A stretch of 64,000 bases of DNA from Hetaerina americana (lineage: Eukaryota > Arthropoda > Insecta > Odonata > Calopterygidae), in the NCBI GenBank assembly GCA_022747635.1, contig JAKTNV010000010.1, forward strand, positions 40,076,237 to 40,140,236, given 5' to 3'. Positions 11,926 through 25,081 of this stretch are shown in pieces; the stretch's first letter is position 1; every line of letters begins with the position of its first letter. Below the pieces are notes generated by a model. It was not told the origin of the DNA and searched no databases. It saw only the letters and a program-made list of their open reading frames with translations. Position numbers and translations under genes: made by a program.

Positions 11926-13490
11926 GTTGTAAGGCTAGTAAGTCTTACTTTAGCGTTGGAATAGCAACTTTTATTTTTGCTCTTTGGCGATGAATGTACC
12001 TTTGAAAAAAATTGGCATGAATGGAAGAATTTTATTGCTGTATAAAAAGGATGATCGGATTCAAAAAATGGAGGCCTTTATCGGTGGGCATGTAAGCAAA
12101 GTAGATTGTGGGAGGTTCTGATTGGTTGAAGTAACAAATGAATTTGATGTACTGTAAAAATACAAAGTTATCGGAGAGTTTGAAAGGTGGAAGGACTAAC
12201 AGCTAGGGTGATTTGTGGGAAGAAGAATGTAGCATCATGCCATAAGGTTTTTATTTTTGTTAAAAGTCTTTCATTTTTAAATAGCGCTGTCAAGCTTTAT
12301 ACTGCAGTATATTTAAAATCTCGGTTTGCAAACTCCGTGACTTGCTGCCGTTCATGATCATTTTTGCTATGGAAAAACTTAAAAGAATCTCTGGGGCTTT
12401 GTGGCCTCTGGAAAGAATATAAGGGATGCAATCGATTTTACAAGCATCTCGAACCGCAATGCAGCAAATATTTGAGGCGTAGAAACAGCTTCCATCGCTG
12501 TTTAAATCAAATCAAGAATAATTTAGGCTAATTTTGCGATTTCAAGAATAATCTCAGAGGAAAACAAAGTCTCTAGTTTGAGTCTGAAATGTTTGACTGG
12601 TTTGTGAGCTCCAAATTCTTGTTAAAAGTAATGCAGTGTTAGAAAGAGCAATACATGGAAATAGCTAACTTAATAGCTTCATACTGTTAAAATATTACAA
12701 TATCGCCTCGTGTGAAGACATATATTTAACTTATTTAGTATTTGATAGGCTTTAAAATGCTATTATTTATTATTTCAGTCTGGAAATACTGTTCCCAACT
12801 TGCTCGAAACAAATTTTTCGTTAGATTTCATGTAATCTCACCAAAATTTCGCAATAAATTATATTAATATGTTGAGCGATCGTACTGAAATCTCACAATT
12901 GACTCAGAGCAGTACCTAGGTGCAAAATGACATTTTCTCAGTAGATAAATCATGATCATGTCGTAAGTACCGCCCCCTGTAATCTCGGATATCATTCTGT
13001 GGCGTAATTTTAAGATTAGACGAGGTGTATAATACACAAATCTACCTCAAATGATAAAAATGGCAAATTACAATGGAAATGACAGCTCAACTGCATCGTA
13101 GATTAAACGGCTCATCAAGTGAAAAGTGTGATTGCCTTTTGACAGTAGATTTTGAAATTAAAATTTATGAAAATGGTTCGGATGATAATCTCAGCAATGT
13201 GTAATAATCGGTAATTTCGCATAATAATCCTTTCGTAATCCAAGCTAATTCTCTCCAACTGGTATGCCTTTATATTGTCTCCTAATGATTAATGTGGTAT
13301 TAGTTGAATCATACACTTTGACATTTCGAAGAACTCTTCCATTGCATTAATTTTAGGTGTACTTCTTTGGTTAATTTTTTGTCTGTCTGATTCACTCGCT
13401 TTTATTTCAGAAATTTATCGTTCCTCATGACTATATTCTAAAATATATTTCCCATTCCATAGTGATTTCTCTACGTTTATCTTTGGATAC
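11926..13490. other. AT-rich DNA, nothing recognised
   Basis: No open frame of note and no repeat seen by eye. Confidence 0.4.
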
Positions 13491-13764
13491 AGCACTGGAA
13501 TAGTGACTATAGGACTCAGGTTTGATTTCGGATGGGATACACATTCATGGGATGGGATTCATTCTGGGTACACTCAGCTTCAATCGAACTGTGTGACTTT
13601 TCAGGTGCCAGATCTTCCTGGGAAACTACAGCTGGCACAGGGAAAGGAACAGGCCCCACTAACCATGCTACTGTGTGAATAACAGTCACCATTTACGTAG
13701 TACTGAGTTAGCTTTCCCCTCACCTATCAAACTCACCTTCGGATTGATTACTTTTGTTGGTTAT
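13491..13764 (+). repeat. tRNA-derived SINE, family A, copy 2
   Basis: Degenerate head with a B-box-like CAGGTTTGATTTCGG near 13518. The body then shows CTTCCTGGGAAACTAC, a GGCACAGGGAAAGGAACAGG segment, TGTGTGAAT, GTAGTACTGAGTTAGC, CCCCTCACCTATCAAACTC and ACCTTCGGATTG, ending in a short TTG-rich tail. The order and spacing are the same as at 56080-56347. Divergence between copies is substantial, so the insertion is old. Confidence 0.75.
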
Positions 13765-14418
13765 TAATCATGTCTTATCATTCTTTACTTTGTTTGCACT
13801 TTAGTTTTTTAAATTAAACTTTTGCAGCATGATTATTTTGAAATCGGTCCTTTTTTTGTTGGCTATTCTTGTTCTAGATTCTAATAGTTGAAACGCTAAC
13901 ATAAAGTCGAACAGAGAGTTTGATTTTATGCACATTATTACCTCTTAATAGGTTCGGAGAATTGGGTTGGGAATTTGAAATTTTTCATACAAGCTTCGTC
14001 TAGAGACGTAGCCGGCCGCCAATGTATGCCTTCATCTATTATCCGACTATTTTTATCTTTCCTTGTACCATCTTGTGACTTTTTCTCTTGTACTCTTTGA
14101 CTTAATTCATGACCAACCGAATTAGAAGTGATTTGACCATGGGCAGTACTTCGCTACTCTTGTCTAACCCGTAGTCAAATTCTCACTTCCATTGATGGCA
14201 AACTAACCGATTGACCGAAATATCGGTATACAGCTTTTAAAAATCAATATTGGTTCTAGGATTGACAGTTGAAACATTCGCAGCAATAATTTCTTCGTTT
14301 TGAACAGAATTAATATTGAAATTTCGTTAAGTGCTTTTCAGTCATGCAATTTGCTTCATTCATCTTAAATTCATTGCGTGCTATTTCAGATGAAAATGTC
14401 GCGTCGACAGGTAATTTC

Positions 14419-14469
14419 ACCACTGCTCTTTCTGTAGAAGAAGAACCACTGCTCTTTCAATAGAAGAAT
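14419..14469. repeat. Two-copy 26-bp tandem repeat
   Basis: ACCACTGCTCTTTC followed by a TAGAAGAA segment occurs twice in direct succession, at about 14419-14443 and 14445-14469, with small differences. Confidence 0.8.
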
Positions 14470-16878
14470 CGTGAGTTACTCAGCAAGTCCCAATTTGAAC
14501 TAATGAGTTTCATTCATCCATTCACATATTTCCAGTGGAAACATTAGGGATGGATATTTGAAATTATTATCAGTACAAGCCACGCACAATGCTGGTAGCA
14601 TTGTTTGTGTCAAATCCAAAGGTTATGGATTATGTAGTGAAAATACCTGTCATAAAATTAGTTAAAAAATCCATTGTTGTCCACTTGTTTATTCTTTACC
14701 ATCCTAAGAAGCCCTTTCAACATCTTGACGTCATTTATTAGCAGTACACCTGATTATAATGCCTAACTGTTGCACCACCCGTGGTGACTATGAGAAATAA
14801 ATACTTGAAGAGCCCCTCAGTAATCTCGTCTTGTTCATTTACACAATATTTGTTTAACAAGTCCATATTTTGTACTCATAAAATTGAAACAAAAATCCAT
14901 TCATTTCAGAGTTTGATACCAATACTCTTCTCCTTTTAAGAGCAATGCTCTTCTCTACTTCGTTTTTCTCCATTTATTATCATAGGTAATTTACGTAGCA
15001 AACGCAGATTTTGGATGTTCCCTAACAACTTCTGCAGTTCTTCAGTTCGTCGCATTATCCTCCTATCTTCATCCCGTGGAAAAAGCACATTCATTCCTTC
15101 CTCTTCGACTTTCCTACGTTCCATTCTCCATTACGACCTTTACCGTCACACTACTCAATATTTCCTCCAGTCACTTTTTATGTCTCTATTTCATGCATCA
15201 ACTTCCTCTTTTCTCCCGCCCCGCTTAAAATCTTCTTTGAGGGTCAATCAATCCACCAAACTTATTTTCTCAATTTTTTCCACTTAAACGGCGCAAGTTG
15301 GAGGATTTAAATGTCGTAGGTGAACTATTTTCCAGCCCGCTCAAAATATTGCATTAATTTCATGAGAAGATGAAGGAATTAGCCTTTCTGAGAAGGAAAT
15401 GTTTCCCAACCGAGCTCTATTTTCCATTTTTTTTTGCTCGGTGCCTTGGTGACATTTTTCCTCGAAATCATTCGCTAATTGACGAAGGGAGGAAAAGTGG
15501 AGAGTTCTACGGGATTAGGTGTCAGATTGAAGCGACGCGGCGGTTTTCTTACGGGGACAACGGGATCAGCACGAGTGGACTAGAGAATGGTATACTTTTT
15601 TGAAAGAGGTATGTGGAGTGGAAGTTCGAAATTGACAAAAATGATGCTCCATATTCACCAGTGTAATTTAAATACGAGTAGCCATCTGTAATTTCGCCGT
15701 GTAAATTTTTAAATATTAAGCACGATATTGAAAATTTCAGTCATCATTCTTCCAACAGACTAATGTTCGGCTCCAGCAAAGCATACAATATCAATGCTGA
15801 TAGCAATAATAACAGTATATGTAAAAATAATGATGATATTGATTAATTTGCTAGATTTTTAGTTTCCTTGCATGAGGAAATTTCTAATTATTCTATGTTT
15901 TCCGATTTCAATTATCTCACTCTATTTTGGGACGCCATTTGATTCTCACTAACGTGAGAATTGTGCCATAACTTCCGATTCTTTTTCATTAAAATTTAAC
16001 GAATTCAGCTGTAATTTATATTTTACCTAATTGCGTTTGTTCTTAACATTTTGTGTAAATATTTTTGAAAAATATTATTCAATTTCAATTAGATTGGGGT
16101 CATCCAAAATTAACTTTCAGATGTGTGTCCAACTACTTATAAAATGTACTAAAGCCCAAATTTATTTTTAAACTATTATTATACACTGATTTTGGTCAAA
16201 TTTAACGGTCAAGTTTAGAGATAGTATAACTAAAGAGTAGCTTTGCCAACAATTTCATCTCACGATGCAATTTTATTATGTGATATAGAACTTTTCGTCT
16301 TTATTCGGGAGATATTTCCGCCATTAATTCTCATGGATGTCGGAAGTCAGGCTTTAGATGAATTTGAGCAAACAAATGATCATACGTTTGTTTTAATTGT
16401 TAAAAAAAATATATTTGGTAGTCTATCGTCTGATGTATGCTTGGATGGACACAGCCTGTACTCTCCTGTATTTCTTAGCCTCGCCTAACGAGACAACCTA
16501 AGACCACTCACTACAATAATTTAAAATTCTAAAAAATTCTATAATTCCTCATGCATTGTACCTTAGATCATATTTTCCAACGGCTCTGATTCTTTTTCAC
16601 CCCAACCTTGCTTGCCTAACGTCCTTTCCTCTATCGCAGTCTTTAGTATTCCATCACCAATCAAAATTCCCTAATTCTATCTTTCCTTTCTTCTTTGGGT
16701 TGTTCCCAGCAACGCTCTCAACGCTCAAGCAGTTTAACATATGCAGCCTGCTTTCCTACTACCATTCCTCTTGTGTGTTCTCCTTTGGTGGGAGAAACAA
16801 ATCCCTAACGCCATCTCTCTACGAAAGAATCGGGACACTTGGCTGCATAAACTCCCCGCAGACTTCAGTGTAAATTAC
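14470..16878. other. AT-rich DNA, no supported gene
   Basis: Open frames at 14936-15124 (minus) and 15015-15287 (plus) overlap each other on opposite strands. The minus-strand one is charged and could be a relic, but it has no motif I can name. The rest is featureless. Confidence 0.4.
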
Positions 16879-16959
16879 GTTTCCGCGATAGCTCAGTTGG
16901 TTTCAGCATCGGCCCGGGAAGTCGAAAGATCCGATGTTCAAGTCTCGGTCAAGGAAATG
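16879..16959 (+). repeat. tRNA-like sequence, probably a SINE head
   Basis: The A-box-like CGATAGCTCAGTTGG and B-box-like GATGTTCAAGTCTCGG are well formed. A 5-bp anticodon-type stem (TCGGC with GTCGA) encloses a 7-base loop CCGGGAA. Against a functional tRNA: the base before the presumed anticodon is C rather than the near-universal U, the D-stem is disrupted, and the T-stem has a mismatch. It is followed by AT-rich sequence and a microsatellite. A tRNA pseudogene or SINE head fits best. Confidence 0.6.
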
Positions 16960-17063
16960 TTTTTACACTGGTGATCTGCTCGATTCCGCCTTTCCCACCT
17001 CTTCTGTGTTCGTCCTTTATTTGTTCCTATCCCTTTGCCATATAATTATTTCCATGCGAATGA

Positions 17064-17076
17064 GTATGTGTGTGTG

Positions 17077-17125
<49 letters not shown>
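17064..17125. repeat. (TG)n(TA)n compound microsatellite
   Basis: A short TG run to about 17077 passes into a TA run of about 22 units. Tyrosine/isoleucine-repeat frames across it are translations of the repeat. Confidence 0.95.
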
Positions 17126-17128
<3 letters not shown>

Positions 17129-18532
17129 GTGTCTGTGGGTATATAAATGTATTCATTTATACATGTATATGTACATATATATGTGTAGAAAATATACTTT
17201 TAACTGGAATAACTATCAATCGAAAACACAAACCTACATTTCTCTTAGGAAATAGGTATAAAACTGCATTACAAATGTGCAGCTTAGGTGAGATAACTAT
17301 TTTAATTGGTAGCTATGGCGTTTTAGCTTAAGAAGGCTTGCATAGACTTGTATCGTTCTTCCTCTAATTCCCATAGTGAATATACATTATGAATAAACCG
17401 GGAAGACAATTTTGTAGGGAAACAGCATAATAAGTAAAGAGTGCATTCATTAATGTCATACATTCGGATAATTTTACACGGACAGGAGGGGGATAAAAGA
17501 TGGAAATTGGGAGTACAAGGAAATTGGAACTGGGTAAACATCCACGTGCTGACAACATCATTTACCTCAATGGCGTGCCATAACAGAACGAGCATAAGAA
17601 TTCCCAGTATTCCCTCAAGCACGGAAGTTTGTTTGAACACGCCCTCACAGGAAAATTTATTCCCTCTCCACTTTTGAAGCAAGAAACAGATATGTAAGCC
17701 AGAAAATGTTTTACTAAAGGACGTGATCGGAAAGAATTTATCCTCTGTTTACATCATGATCACTTTTTATACCACCAGTTACTAAATACTCAGATTTAGG
17801 TATCGTATTTTTGCATCGTTATCATCGAACTGCCTCTATCCGCTTAGTTTACCTCTTTTTAGTCCCATTTTTCATTTCGGTTCTCGAGATGCTGACAAGC
17901 TCTGTATGTGCTCGGTAGTGATGTAGATTGTTGACGCAACTGGCTGGGAGTATGTTGATTTTTGATGTAACCGGGGGAAACTGGGAGGCATTTGCCATGC
18001 ATTAGGTCCACAGAGGGCGTTGATGCGAATCGCTCTCGCTTGAGCTTGTCTGCTGGATATCCTCTCAGAGCACGAAGGATCCCATTTAAATAATGAGCCG
18101 ACCCCGGCCAACCTCGCGTGTGGAGAGGGGCGGTTATCACGTGACCTGATGTGCTGGTTTCTCCTGAAGCGAGGGTCCCTGCCGTGATGCGGATCTCTGT
18201 AGATCAATCCGCGGGTCCAAATCAATCGGCACGTGGGAAATTGGCTTTGTTTCCGAGAGTGGCATCGCGGGACGTGAAACTTTGATGAGGCGCAGGCAGG
18301 TGAAAATGCCGAGGATAATTACTGGCGATATTCTATCGGGTGATCTCAAAGAGAAGGATGCAAAAAAAATGATTCTTCTCTTTTCGCTAACCATGCGATT
18401 GGAGACCTTTTGAGAGGGATTAGAGAGAGTTTAATGAGGAACAGGCAGGGCCGTCCTTTAAACATTAATTTATCAATCGAGATAAATATAAAAGGACCTA
18501 TAGAAATGGATTTGAGATCATCGACGTTATAG
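17126..18532. other. Non-coding; includes a GC-richer stretch at about 17930-18350
   Basis: The 17323-17682 region is open on both strands with no motif. About 17930-18350 is clearly richer in G+C than its flanks and contains two CACGTG E-box cores (TATCACGTGACC near 18137 and GGCACGTGGG near 18229). Overlapping minus-strand frames there (17859-18140, 17872-18225 and 18137-18394) have no recognised domain. A regulatory role is a guess. Confidence 0.3.
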
Positions 18533-18641
18533 AAGATCAGCAATCGAAATTTGATATCTGCGAAGGTTCGTATACATTAAAGTTGCCGATTATAAGATCA
18601 GCAGTGGCCATTTATTATCTGCGAAGGTCTGTATACATTTT
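18533..18641. repeat. Two-copy tandem duplication, unit about 62 bp
   Basis: AAGATCAGCA, then TATCTGCGAAGG, then GTATACATT occur in the same order at about 18533-18579 and 18595-18640, with the unit slightly diverged. Confidence 0.8.
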
Positions 18642-18784
18642 TGAGGTCGTATCACTTGACGATATTTCTTTTATTTCAACAGTCGAATAAGAATAAATGA
18701 CGCTTCTTATATATTCCAGACATTTCAAATTCTTTGCACAACTTATGTCTCTGTAAAGGAGTGGATTCAAGGTATATTTCCGCT

Positions 18785-18835
18785 AGAGGTGGTAGACGAG
18801 GACTTGAACCAGAGCTCTTGACCACGATGTTGACC
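18785..18835 (-). repeat. Possible tRNA-like fragment
   Basis: On the minus strand a B-box-like GGTTCAAGTCCTCG follows a TCAAGAGCTC segment. The A-box is weak and no SINE body follows. Marginal. Confidence 0.3.
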
Positions 18836-18841
18836 GGTGAA

Positions 18842-19474
18842 CGAAAGGAGACTGAATTCATTAATAATGAAAATGTATTAGTTTTGTTAAAATCCAATTT
18901 ATTTGCATTTTGGAATGATTGGAAATTTTAGTTAAATTATCGGAGTCGAATAAAAGCAATACGTATATCCTGGAAGACGCCTCGGGTGGGCGGGGGACAT
19001 GGCCTAATTTGCCAAATCATCCCCCACTCCTGCCCCCGCTGGATTCTTCACTGTCTCATTATTTGGAGTGGGATACTAATCCAACCCTTGTGATAGCCAT
19101 TTTAATGGACGTGTTTTGTATTTTTTTTAACGACCAGTCATTTTTCGTCAAAGTCAAACTAAAAACATAATCATGCCACGAACCGTGCAGACTATTTGTT
19201 TGTCCCTAACTTCTCCCGCCACTCCCTTCTGTATAACTTACTACTACTTTTTTACTAATTATAACCAATGAACTCTTTAAGTTTGGCTTTAGAAATTTAT
19301 GGCATAGTCGACGTCGTATGGTAGAGTTTACGTCAATTTTGGCTCGTCGAAATTCATATTATCTGGAATGGGGGAAGGAGAGGTAGTTTCATTCACTGTA
19401 GAACCATTTGTTTCCTCACGAAGGTTCCATTGAAGAGAAAAATGCTCCATGTGTATTTTGGATTGGGCTGCTCA
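18842..19474. other. Non-coding, nothing recognised
   Basis: An 83-codon frame at 18919-19170 is proline-rich in the middle and has no identifiable domain. Confidence 0.35.
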
Positions 19475-19546
19475 ACGGCATCTTGCAGGATTTCTACCCG
19501 GGACGAGTCTAGTCCTCTACCCAATTGGCTACAAAGCTACCTTATC
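19475..19546 (-). repeat. tRNA-like SINE head
   Basis: The minus strand reads GTAGCTTTGTAGCCAATTGG, then GTAGAGGACTAGAC, then CCCGGGTAGAAATCCTGC. This is the A-box/B-box arrangement of a tRNA with a degenerate B box (GGTAGAAATCC instead of GGTTCGAATCC). No family A or B body was recognised after it. Confidence 0.5.
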
Positions 19547-20164
19547 TGCTAGGATTATTGATTTAGGTTATTGCTTCCTTTAGATACCTCTTACCTAAGA
19601 TCTGCCTAAGGTTATTCATCGATAGTGAATAGACATATAACAATCCGACTCGTAGCTCAATTATATGCTGCATTTGTCATTGCCGAAGAGCTATTACCTT
19701 AGCATTGCTCGTAACTTACGAGCTTATTATGCGGTACGAATAAAAGCTTGGAATATTATAATTTCTATAACAGTTTGAATTAGTAATTTATTCCACAGCG
19801 TTCTGATGCATTTTGACCATTACTTAGATAAATTTTGATAGACTATTAAATAAACCAGTTGCTGAACGTCTAATTTATTTCTTGCGAATTAATCAAGTAA
19901 TTAGATATTAACTATTCAGACCTTTTTGATTATTGTAATAAGGTTAATTAGCGAGTGCATTAATTTCAATCATCATATTTAATCGGCCATCATGAGCATT
20001 AGCAGCCAATCGAACCAATTTTTTCATTTCTGTTATGACAGTGTATACATGCATGTTTGTTGGTGGGAGGCTATAAATACCGACGTTCCCCCATTCTTTA
20101 AGAATAGCGTCCATGATACTGACCCTCTATTCGTGACGAGTTATAAGGTCACTTTTCATTCCTA

Positions 20165-20482
20165 ATGCCCCTACTTCCCGATGGGGTTCAAGTCCAATTG
20201 CGAGGTTATTTGCCGAGTATGTATTTAAAGAATTCGTGTTCTCTCTCACGCAAGTATACGGGACGGTAGGTCCGTTTCCGGAAAGTTTCCGGAAGAGCCC
20301 AACCCTGAGCTCTATTTGAACTTCTCCGGGAACTCTTTTCTTTTCTCACATTGGGGAGGGAGGTGATGAGGAACACGTGCTTAAAACATTCATGGCGCCC
20401 TAAATTCCAGCTTGCGGGACTCCCATGGAGATACGGGCGTGGGGCCCGTCACGCCCTCCCGCCGTTATAAAAAAAAAATTAG
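20165..20482 (+). repeat. Candidate SINE-like unit with an A-rich end
   Basis: A B-box-like GGGGTTCAAGTCCAATTGCG near 20181 is followed by about 270 bp that is GC-richer than its flanks and ends in a nine-base A run after CCCGCCGTTATA. The body does not match family A or B. It contains two overlapping TTTCCGGAA half-palindromes at 20275-20295. The SINE call rests only on the B box and the A tail. Confidence 0.35.
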
Positions 20483-23400
20483 CACTCTCCACATCACAAG
20501 TGTACGCGCTCTTTTTGCGAAATGGCGACGTACTCGCCCCTTATCTCTTGACATTTTGTTGTGATTCTAATTTTTTTCGATGAAAACTCTTCCAGCGTAG
20601 TCTAATGGAATTATTGAAGATATTTCCTGCGATGAACCGTCCCATATGGTTCATTTTAGGGCGTTAGATGAATATTCTCTAAGTGAGGTCTCTCCCTGGG
20701 TGATACCACCATTCTCGATAGACTTAATAACGTTCGTTCTGTGAAATTGTATTAGGGTTAGTGCTTTTCTAATAAATATCAACAAAACGTCCTCACGCAC
20801 AAGGTAGTGAGGGAAGTGTTTATAGCATGAGCTGACTTTAAAAATTCGAAAGCTACGAACATATTTTTTGCTATCTTCATGCAGAGAGTAGAATTTTTTC
20901 AGATTGAAGTTGGAGAAGAGATGGCTTGTGAGGTATATAATTTTCACTTTTCCTGAGCAAGCAAATAAACTTAGGTGATATACCTATAGCAACAAATGAG
21001 TGTACTACATATAACATATAGGGGTGGGGTGGGTTTTATGAGAATTTCCTTTTCACGCACTAAAAATCCCCATTTTACTTTGGCCTTCCTTCTGAAATCG
21101 GCGGAAAAGGAATAGCCGCTGCCATAAATATGAGTTCCAGTCGATAAAAATACTTATATATTCATGCTACGCCAGCCTTAGTAGTCGGCGGCTCTGTTAC
21201 TGATGCTACCGTTTTTTAATATTCCATCGAGAAATACTATCATTATAAATATTCAACAAGCCGAAACAGGATTGGTGTTGGACAGTAAGTACGGAGTATA
21301 ATAGTTTCATATATATTCTCGATTATACAAACGATGGCTATGGAAATCGTGTTCAATTATTATAGCGCGTTCATTTTTGCTTATGGTCTTGAGATATATG
21401 ATCCAGTTATCTCAGAAGGTCTTTGTATTATTATTAGATGCAGAACCCGCCCGAAGAGAAATTATGCCTAGTACGGGTGCGGTTTTGAAACGCAAGAGTT
21501 TTTTACATGGGGATAATTTATTCCGAATCTCTCCGTGGGACGAATGAAACTTGAGTTATATTGTCAATTTGGTGATTACACGATTATTTACGTTTTTCGC
21601 TATTGAATCATCAGATTTTTCTTTATTCATGAGGTTGAGGAAGACAAGAGGTCGTTGTTGATTTCTCAATGATAAAACAAAAAAGAAGAAAATACAGTTT
21701 TCGTACGTATTCACATTCACATCAGATAAAAAGAACAATATTATAGATAATGTTAGATATTCAGGGTTCGAGGGAAATGAATCATGGTTATTGATAAAAT
21801 TACCTATGGAAGTCAGACTGCCAAAAGTTAAAATAAAATTGAATACGGAAAATGAAATTTGAGCTGTCAAAATCCATCGAAGTCACAAACGGATTTATTT
21901 ATATACTTTTTGTTGTGTTTAAGAATTTTTAATAGATCAAAGGATGTTTCTTGTTAGGAAATCAATTTGAAATATTTAATGTGTGCGTAATTAATGCACA
22001 AGGCAAATATTTTTAAGCATCAACACATTTATTCAACAATATAGGTACATTCAGTTTGCAAACACATTTTTAAACCACGATGGAGATTTAAATATCTATG
22101 CAACGTATTTTTAGGGCCTTACTCTCTGTGTTTCCATTTTTTAAATTAAAGATATGAATAGTATTCGTAATAAGCTTTTACATTTGGAAATAAATATCTG
22201 AAATGGAAACCTGAACAGGTTTTGCATGAAAGTAAATCATGAGATGTTCGTGTTTGATTTCTAAAATTGTTATTCGATTATTCTATTAAATCAAATAATA
22301 AATATAGATGCCTGCTGTTATTCACAATGTTTTTCACATCATCATAATTAATACGCTTTTACGAATATTATTAATAATCCGCATCTACCGTTTGAATAAC
22401 GTCTTAATTAAATGTCATGATTTGCTCCCCCTGCATTGCAATTATCGGAATTTTTATATTTATTGTCTTTTGGTGTCGGAAGGTCTGAGTCGGTGCCATA
22501 CTTGTACCTTCCTAATAGGAAAACGTTACTCATTGTTCGCAACAAGCCTTGACTAAAAAGCCTCACTCTGCAATAAACGTAATAAATATTCCACGGACAT
22601 GGAAGCAAACAGTTTCTGCGCACTACTTGTCTGCTGGGGGAATGGATGCACCCGCGTATGTCGTCCAAGTTCCTCGCGCCCTGACAAGGAAGAAAAAAAC
22701 TAACGAGGCCGCTGTGTTATGAGATGGTATCTCTCTCCGGGGCATGGAGTACGCGTTTTTCTGTGCGTAGTACTGGGTGCCCTACATGACTGGACCTTAT
22801 TTTCCTTCTCTCGCCCTTCTTTGACGTAACAAATTAAATCGCCTCATCTGGGAAGGCTACCGAAGAGTAAGGATCATTTTGCCGCGACGAGATAAGTAAC
22901 GCCGATGGAATTCTGATGTGTGACCTCCGGAAGGAGTGCCATTTGCTTCAATACTTGTCGATTGATTCTTGATTGGATCCTAAAGAGAATTAAGTGGGCC
23001 GAAAGTTCTCATCTTTGAAGGCCAGCTTTATCTTGTCTTAATTGGGTTTTATTATTTCTCAAAGGCATTTATTTTCGAAGTCTACTCATTTATTCTGGCT
23101 GATGTCACGTTAACGGCCATCGCACATCATTATAAAGTTTTTCATTTCTTTCATTAATGAACTTTTCTTCTCGACACACTTTCATCCCTATGAAAGTCAT
23201 CATTATCACAAATATTTCTATCCCAAGATTTCCCCTTTTCTACCTTACCCGGCGCTGTCTTATTCTCCGTTAGTATATTTCTTATTCTCCCCTCTTACCC
23301 ACATCCATCTTTGTTTGGTGTGGGTATTCATCATTTGACTTCCTCCGTTGAATCTTCTTCTAGCAAAGCCACAATTGTGTGTACAATTCATATTACTCTG

Positions 23401-24489
23401 CTTTTACGATTATGGTTCCCCCTACCTTATTGTGGTACCGTTCCTTAACCTAAAGGTCAAAGGTAGGCATCTATCTGACATGTACAGCTCTTTTGGGCAC
23501 TCAACTCTATGAGAAACCTAGTTTCGAGTGAAGAGTGTAGATCCTGTGGGCGCACGTGTCACGAGAGACCAAAATAGTAAAGCAAATTGATTAATTTTTG
23601 CTGGGAGAGATAACGGCACCAAAGCAACGCTCAGATATGTACTTACGTTGCCGTGACACACTTCTAACTGCGGGATGTTTTATTTTCTTGATGGAAGACC
23701 ATCCGTAAGCCCTTGGTACTACTTTTGTGCTGGGTCAGTGGTATTTCTCATCTAGATTTCTGGCTTCGGCTCGAAGTTTCTGGATTTTAAATTTGAGAAA
23801 TACCTTGAAAGCATACGAGTATGTTAGAAGTGCGCTCATTGTTTGGTTATCTGTTACGAATTTAGTAACCTGCGTGCATCATTATTAAACTTTTCAACTT
23901 ACAGACAAAATTTATTAAGGTAGGGTTATGAATGTAAACACCTTGGGTTCTTGCACTAATGAATGGAGATTCTCCATGACAGAAAAGCAGTTGACGTAAT
24001 GAGGATTTCAAAACATTTGTTGATATTTTAAGCCCTACGTTTCTGTACTCGTACACCTCGTACTCCTTGGAATTCCGAGGGGCACCTCCGTGCGTAGTGG
24101 AATGAATTACTGCTCAATGTTCTTGTAAATAGTACGAGTAATTTGTTAGCACGCATTAATTTCCGTAAATAAATCACTAGAGAGTGAAATATGTTGGCTG
24201 GAAAGGATTTTCAATAAAGACGTAGCAGCATCGTTATTATTGATGAAATTTTATAATGCGCATTGCATTCTTGCGTTTTATTATTCAATTAAATAACTGA
24301 CATTGCGGCAGCAAGGCAGGAGCGAAGCGATTAAGAGTGGTTCTTCTATAGCCCTCCTGATCCAGGAATTATCATGGAATCGAATATTTTCATCTTTATC
24401 AGTGCACCGTATCCTCAAAGCTCTTCGGCAGTATTCAATTTTTGTAAATTAAAGCCAAATATTAAGTATATTTTGTCGACGTGTGATAG
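20483..24489. other. AT-rich DNA with no supported gene
   Basis: Minus-strand frames at 20651-20947, 21556-21870 and 23862-24056 and a plus-strand frame at 22308-22556 are AT-driven, without motifs. About 22560-22960 is somewhat GC-richer but unremarkable. Confidence 0.4.
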
Positions 24490-24612
24490 TATCCCAATAT
24501 GGGGAACCACTCCTTCTAAATGAATGCTCAATTTTATTCATTCGAATATATTTTATTCATTCGAATAATATTCAGCATTCATTTAGTAGGAGTGGTTACC
24601 TATATTGCCAAT
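24490..24612. mobile_element. Short foldback element (MITE-like)
   Basis: The two ends are inverted copies of each other. The left arm includes AACCACTCCTTCTAAATGAA (from 24504) and the right arm includes ATTCATTTAGTAGGAGTGG (to about 24596). The outer CCAATAT and ATATTGCC segments also pair, giving arms of about 30-40 bases around a short AT-rich centre that holds a direct repeat of TTTTATTCATTCGAATA. No coding capacity. The arm length and lack of an ORF fit a MITE. The superfamily is not assigned because target-site duplications are unclear. Confidence 0.7.
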
Positions 24613-25081
24613 AAGAGGGTTACAATTGACTTTACGCATTACTGAATGTTTGAGTTCCTTGGCTAGAGTATTTTAAACGAAATTAAATTAACAATTAGAG
24701 GCTCCGCTCCGATTAATCCTTTCATATAAGAACACGTAACTTATTTTTACACAGGATCTTTATTTTTTACTTTCCGAAGGAATGTGAAGACTATGTAGTG
24801 AAGCGATAAAACCCGAATCGTAAATAATGAAGATTCTGTGGAAAAATGTAATATACTTAAATAAATGGTACCATTGGCAAGAAACTGAAGTCTTTACTTC
24901 ACAAAATAACTCCTTCCTAAAGGTTGCATTGGTTACAACGTCCTGCTGTCATTTGTTGTGCGAGTGTAGGCAGTAAGCCCTAAAAGTAATTGATGGACCT
25001 CAATGGACAACCTTCTAGCTGCAGCTCCCAAACGATGATCTCAAAGCGCACTACTTATTTAGCGATTTTCATTATTGAAAA

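Noticed and set aside
13600..13620. A 3' splice site (ACTTTTCAG followed by GTGCC)
   Set aside because: It lies inside a SINE A body and does not have a consensus donor, so it is not a second ratchet point.
16879..16959. A functional tRNA gene
   Set aside because: A and B boxes are good, but the base before the presumed anticodon is not U, the D-stem is disrupted and the T-stem has a mismatch. A tRNA pseudogene or SINE head fits better. A covariance-model scan would decide.
17034..17255. Short frames with YIYI repeats
   Set aside because: Translation of the (TA)n microsatellite.
17859..18394. Overlapping minus-strand frames of 85-117 codons
   Set aside because: Several phases are open at once in a GC-richer block, with no recognisable domain.
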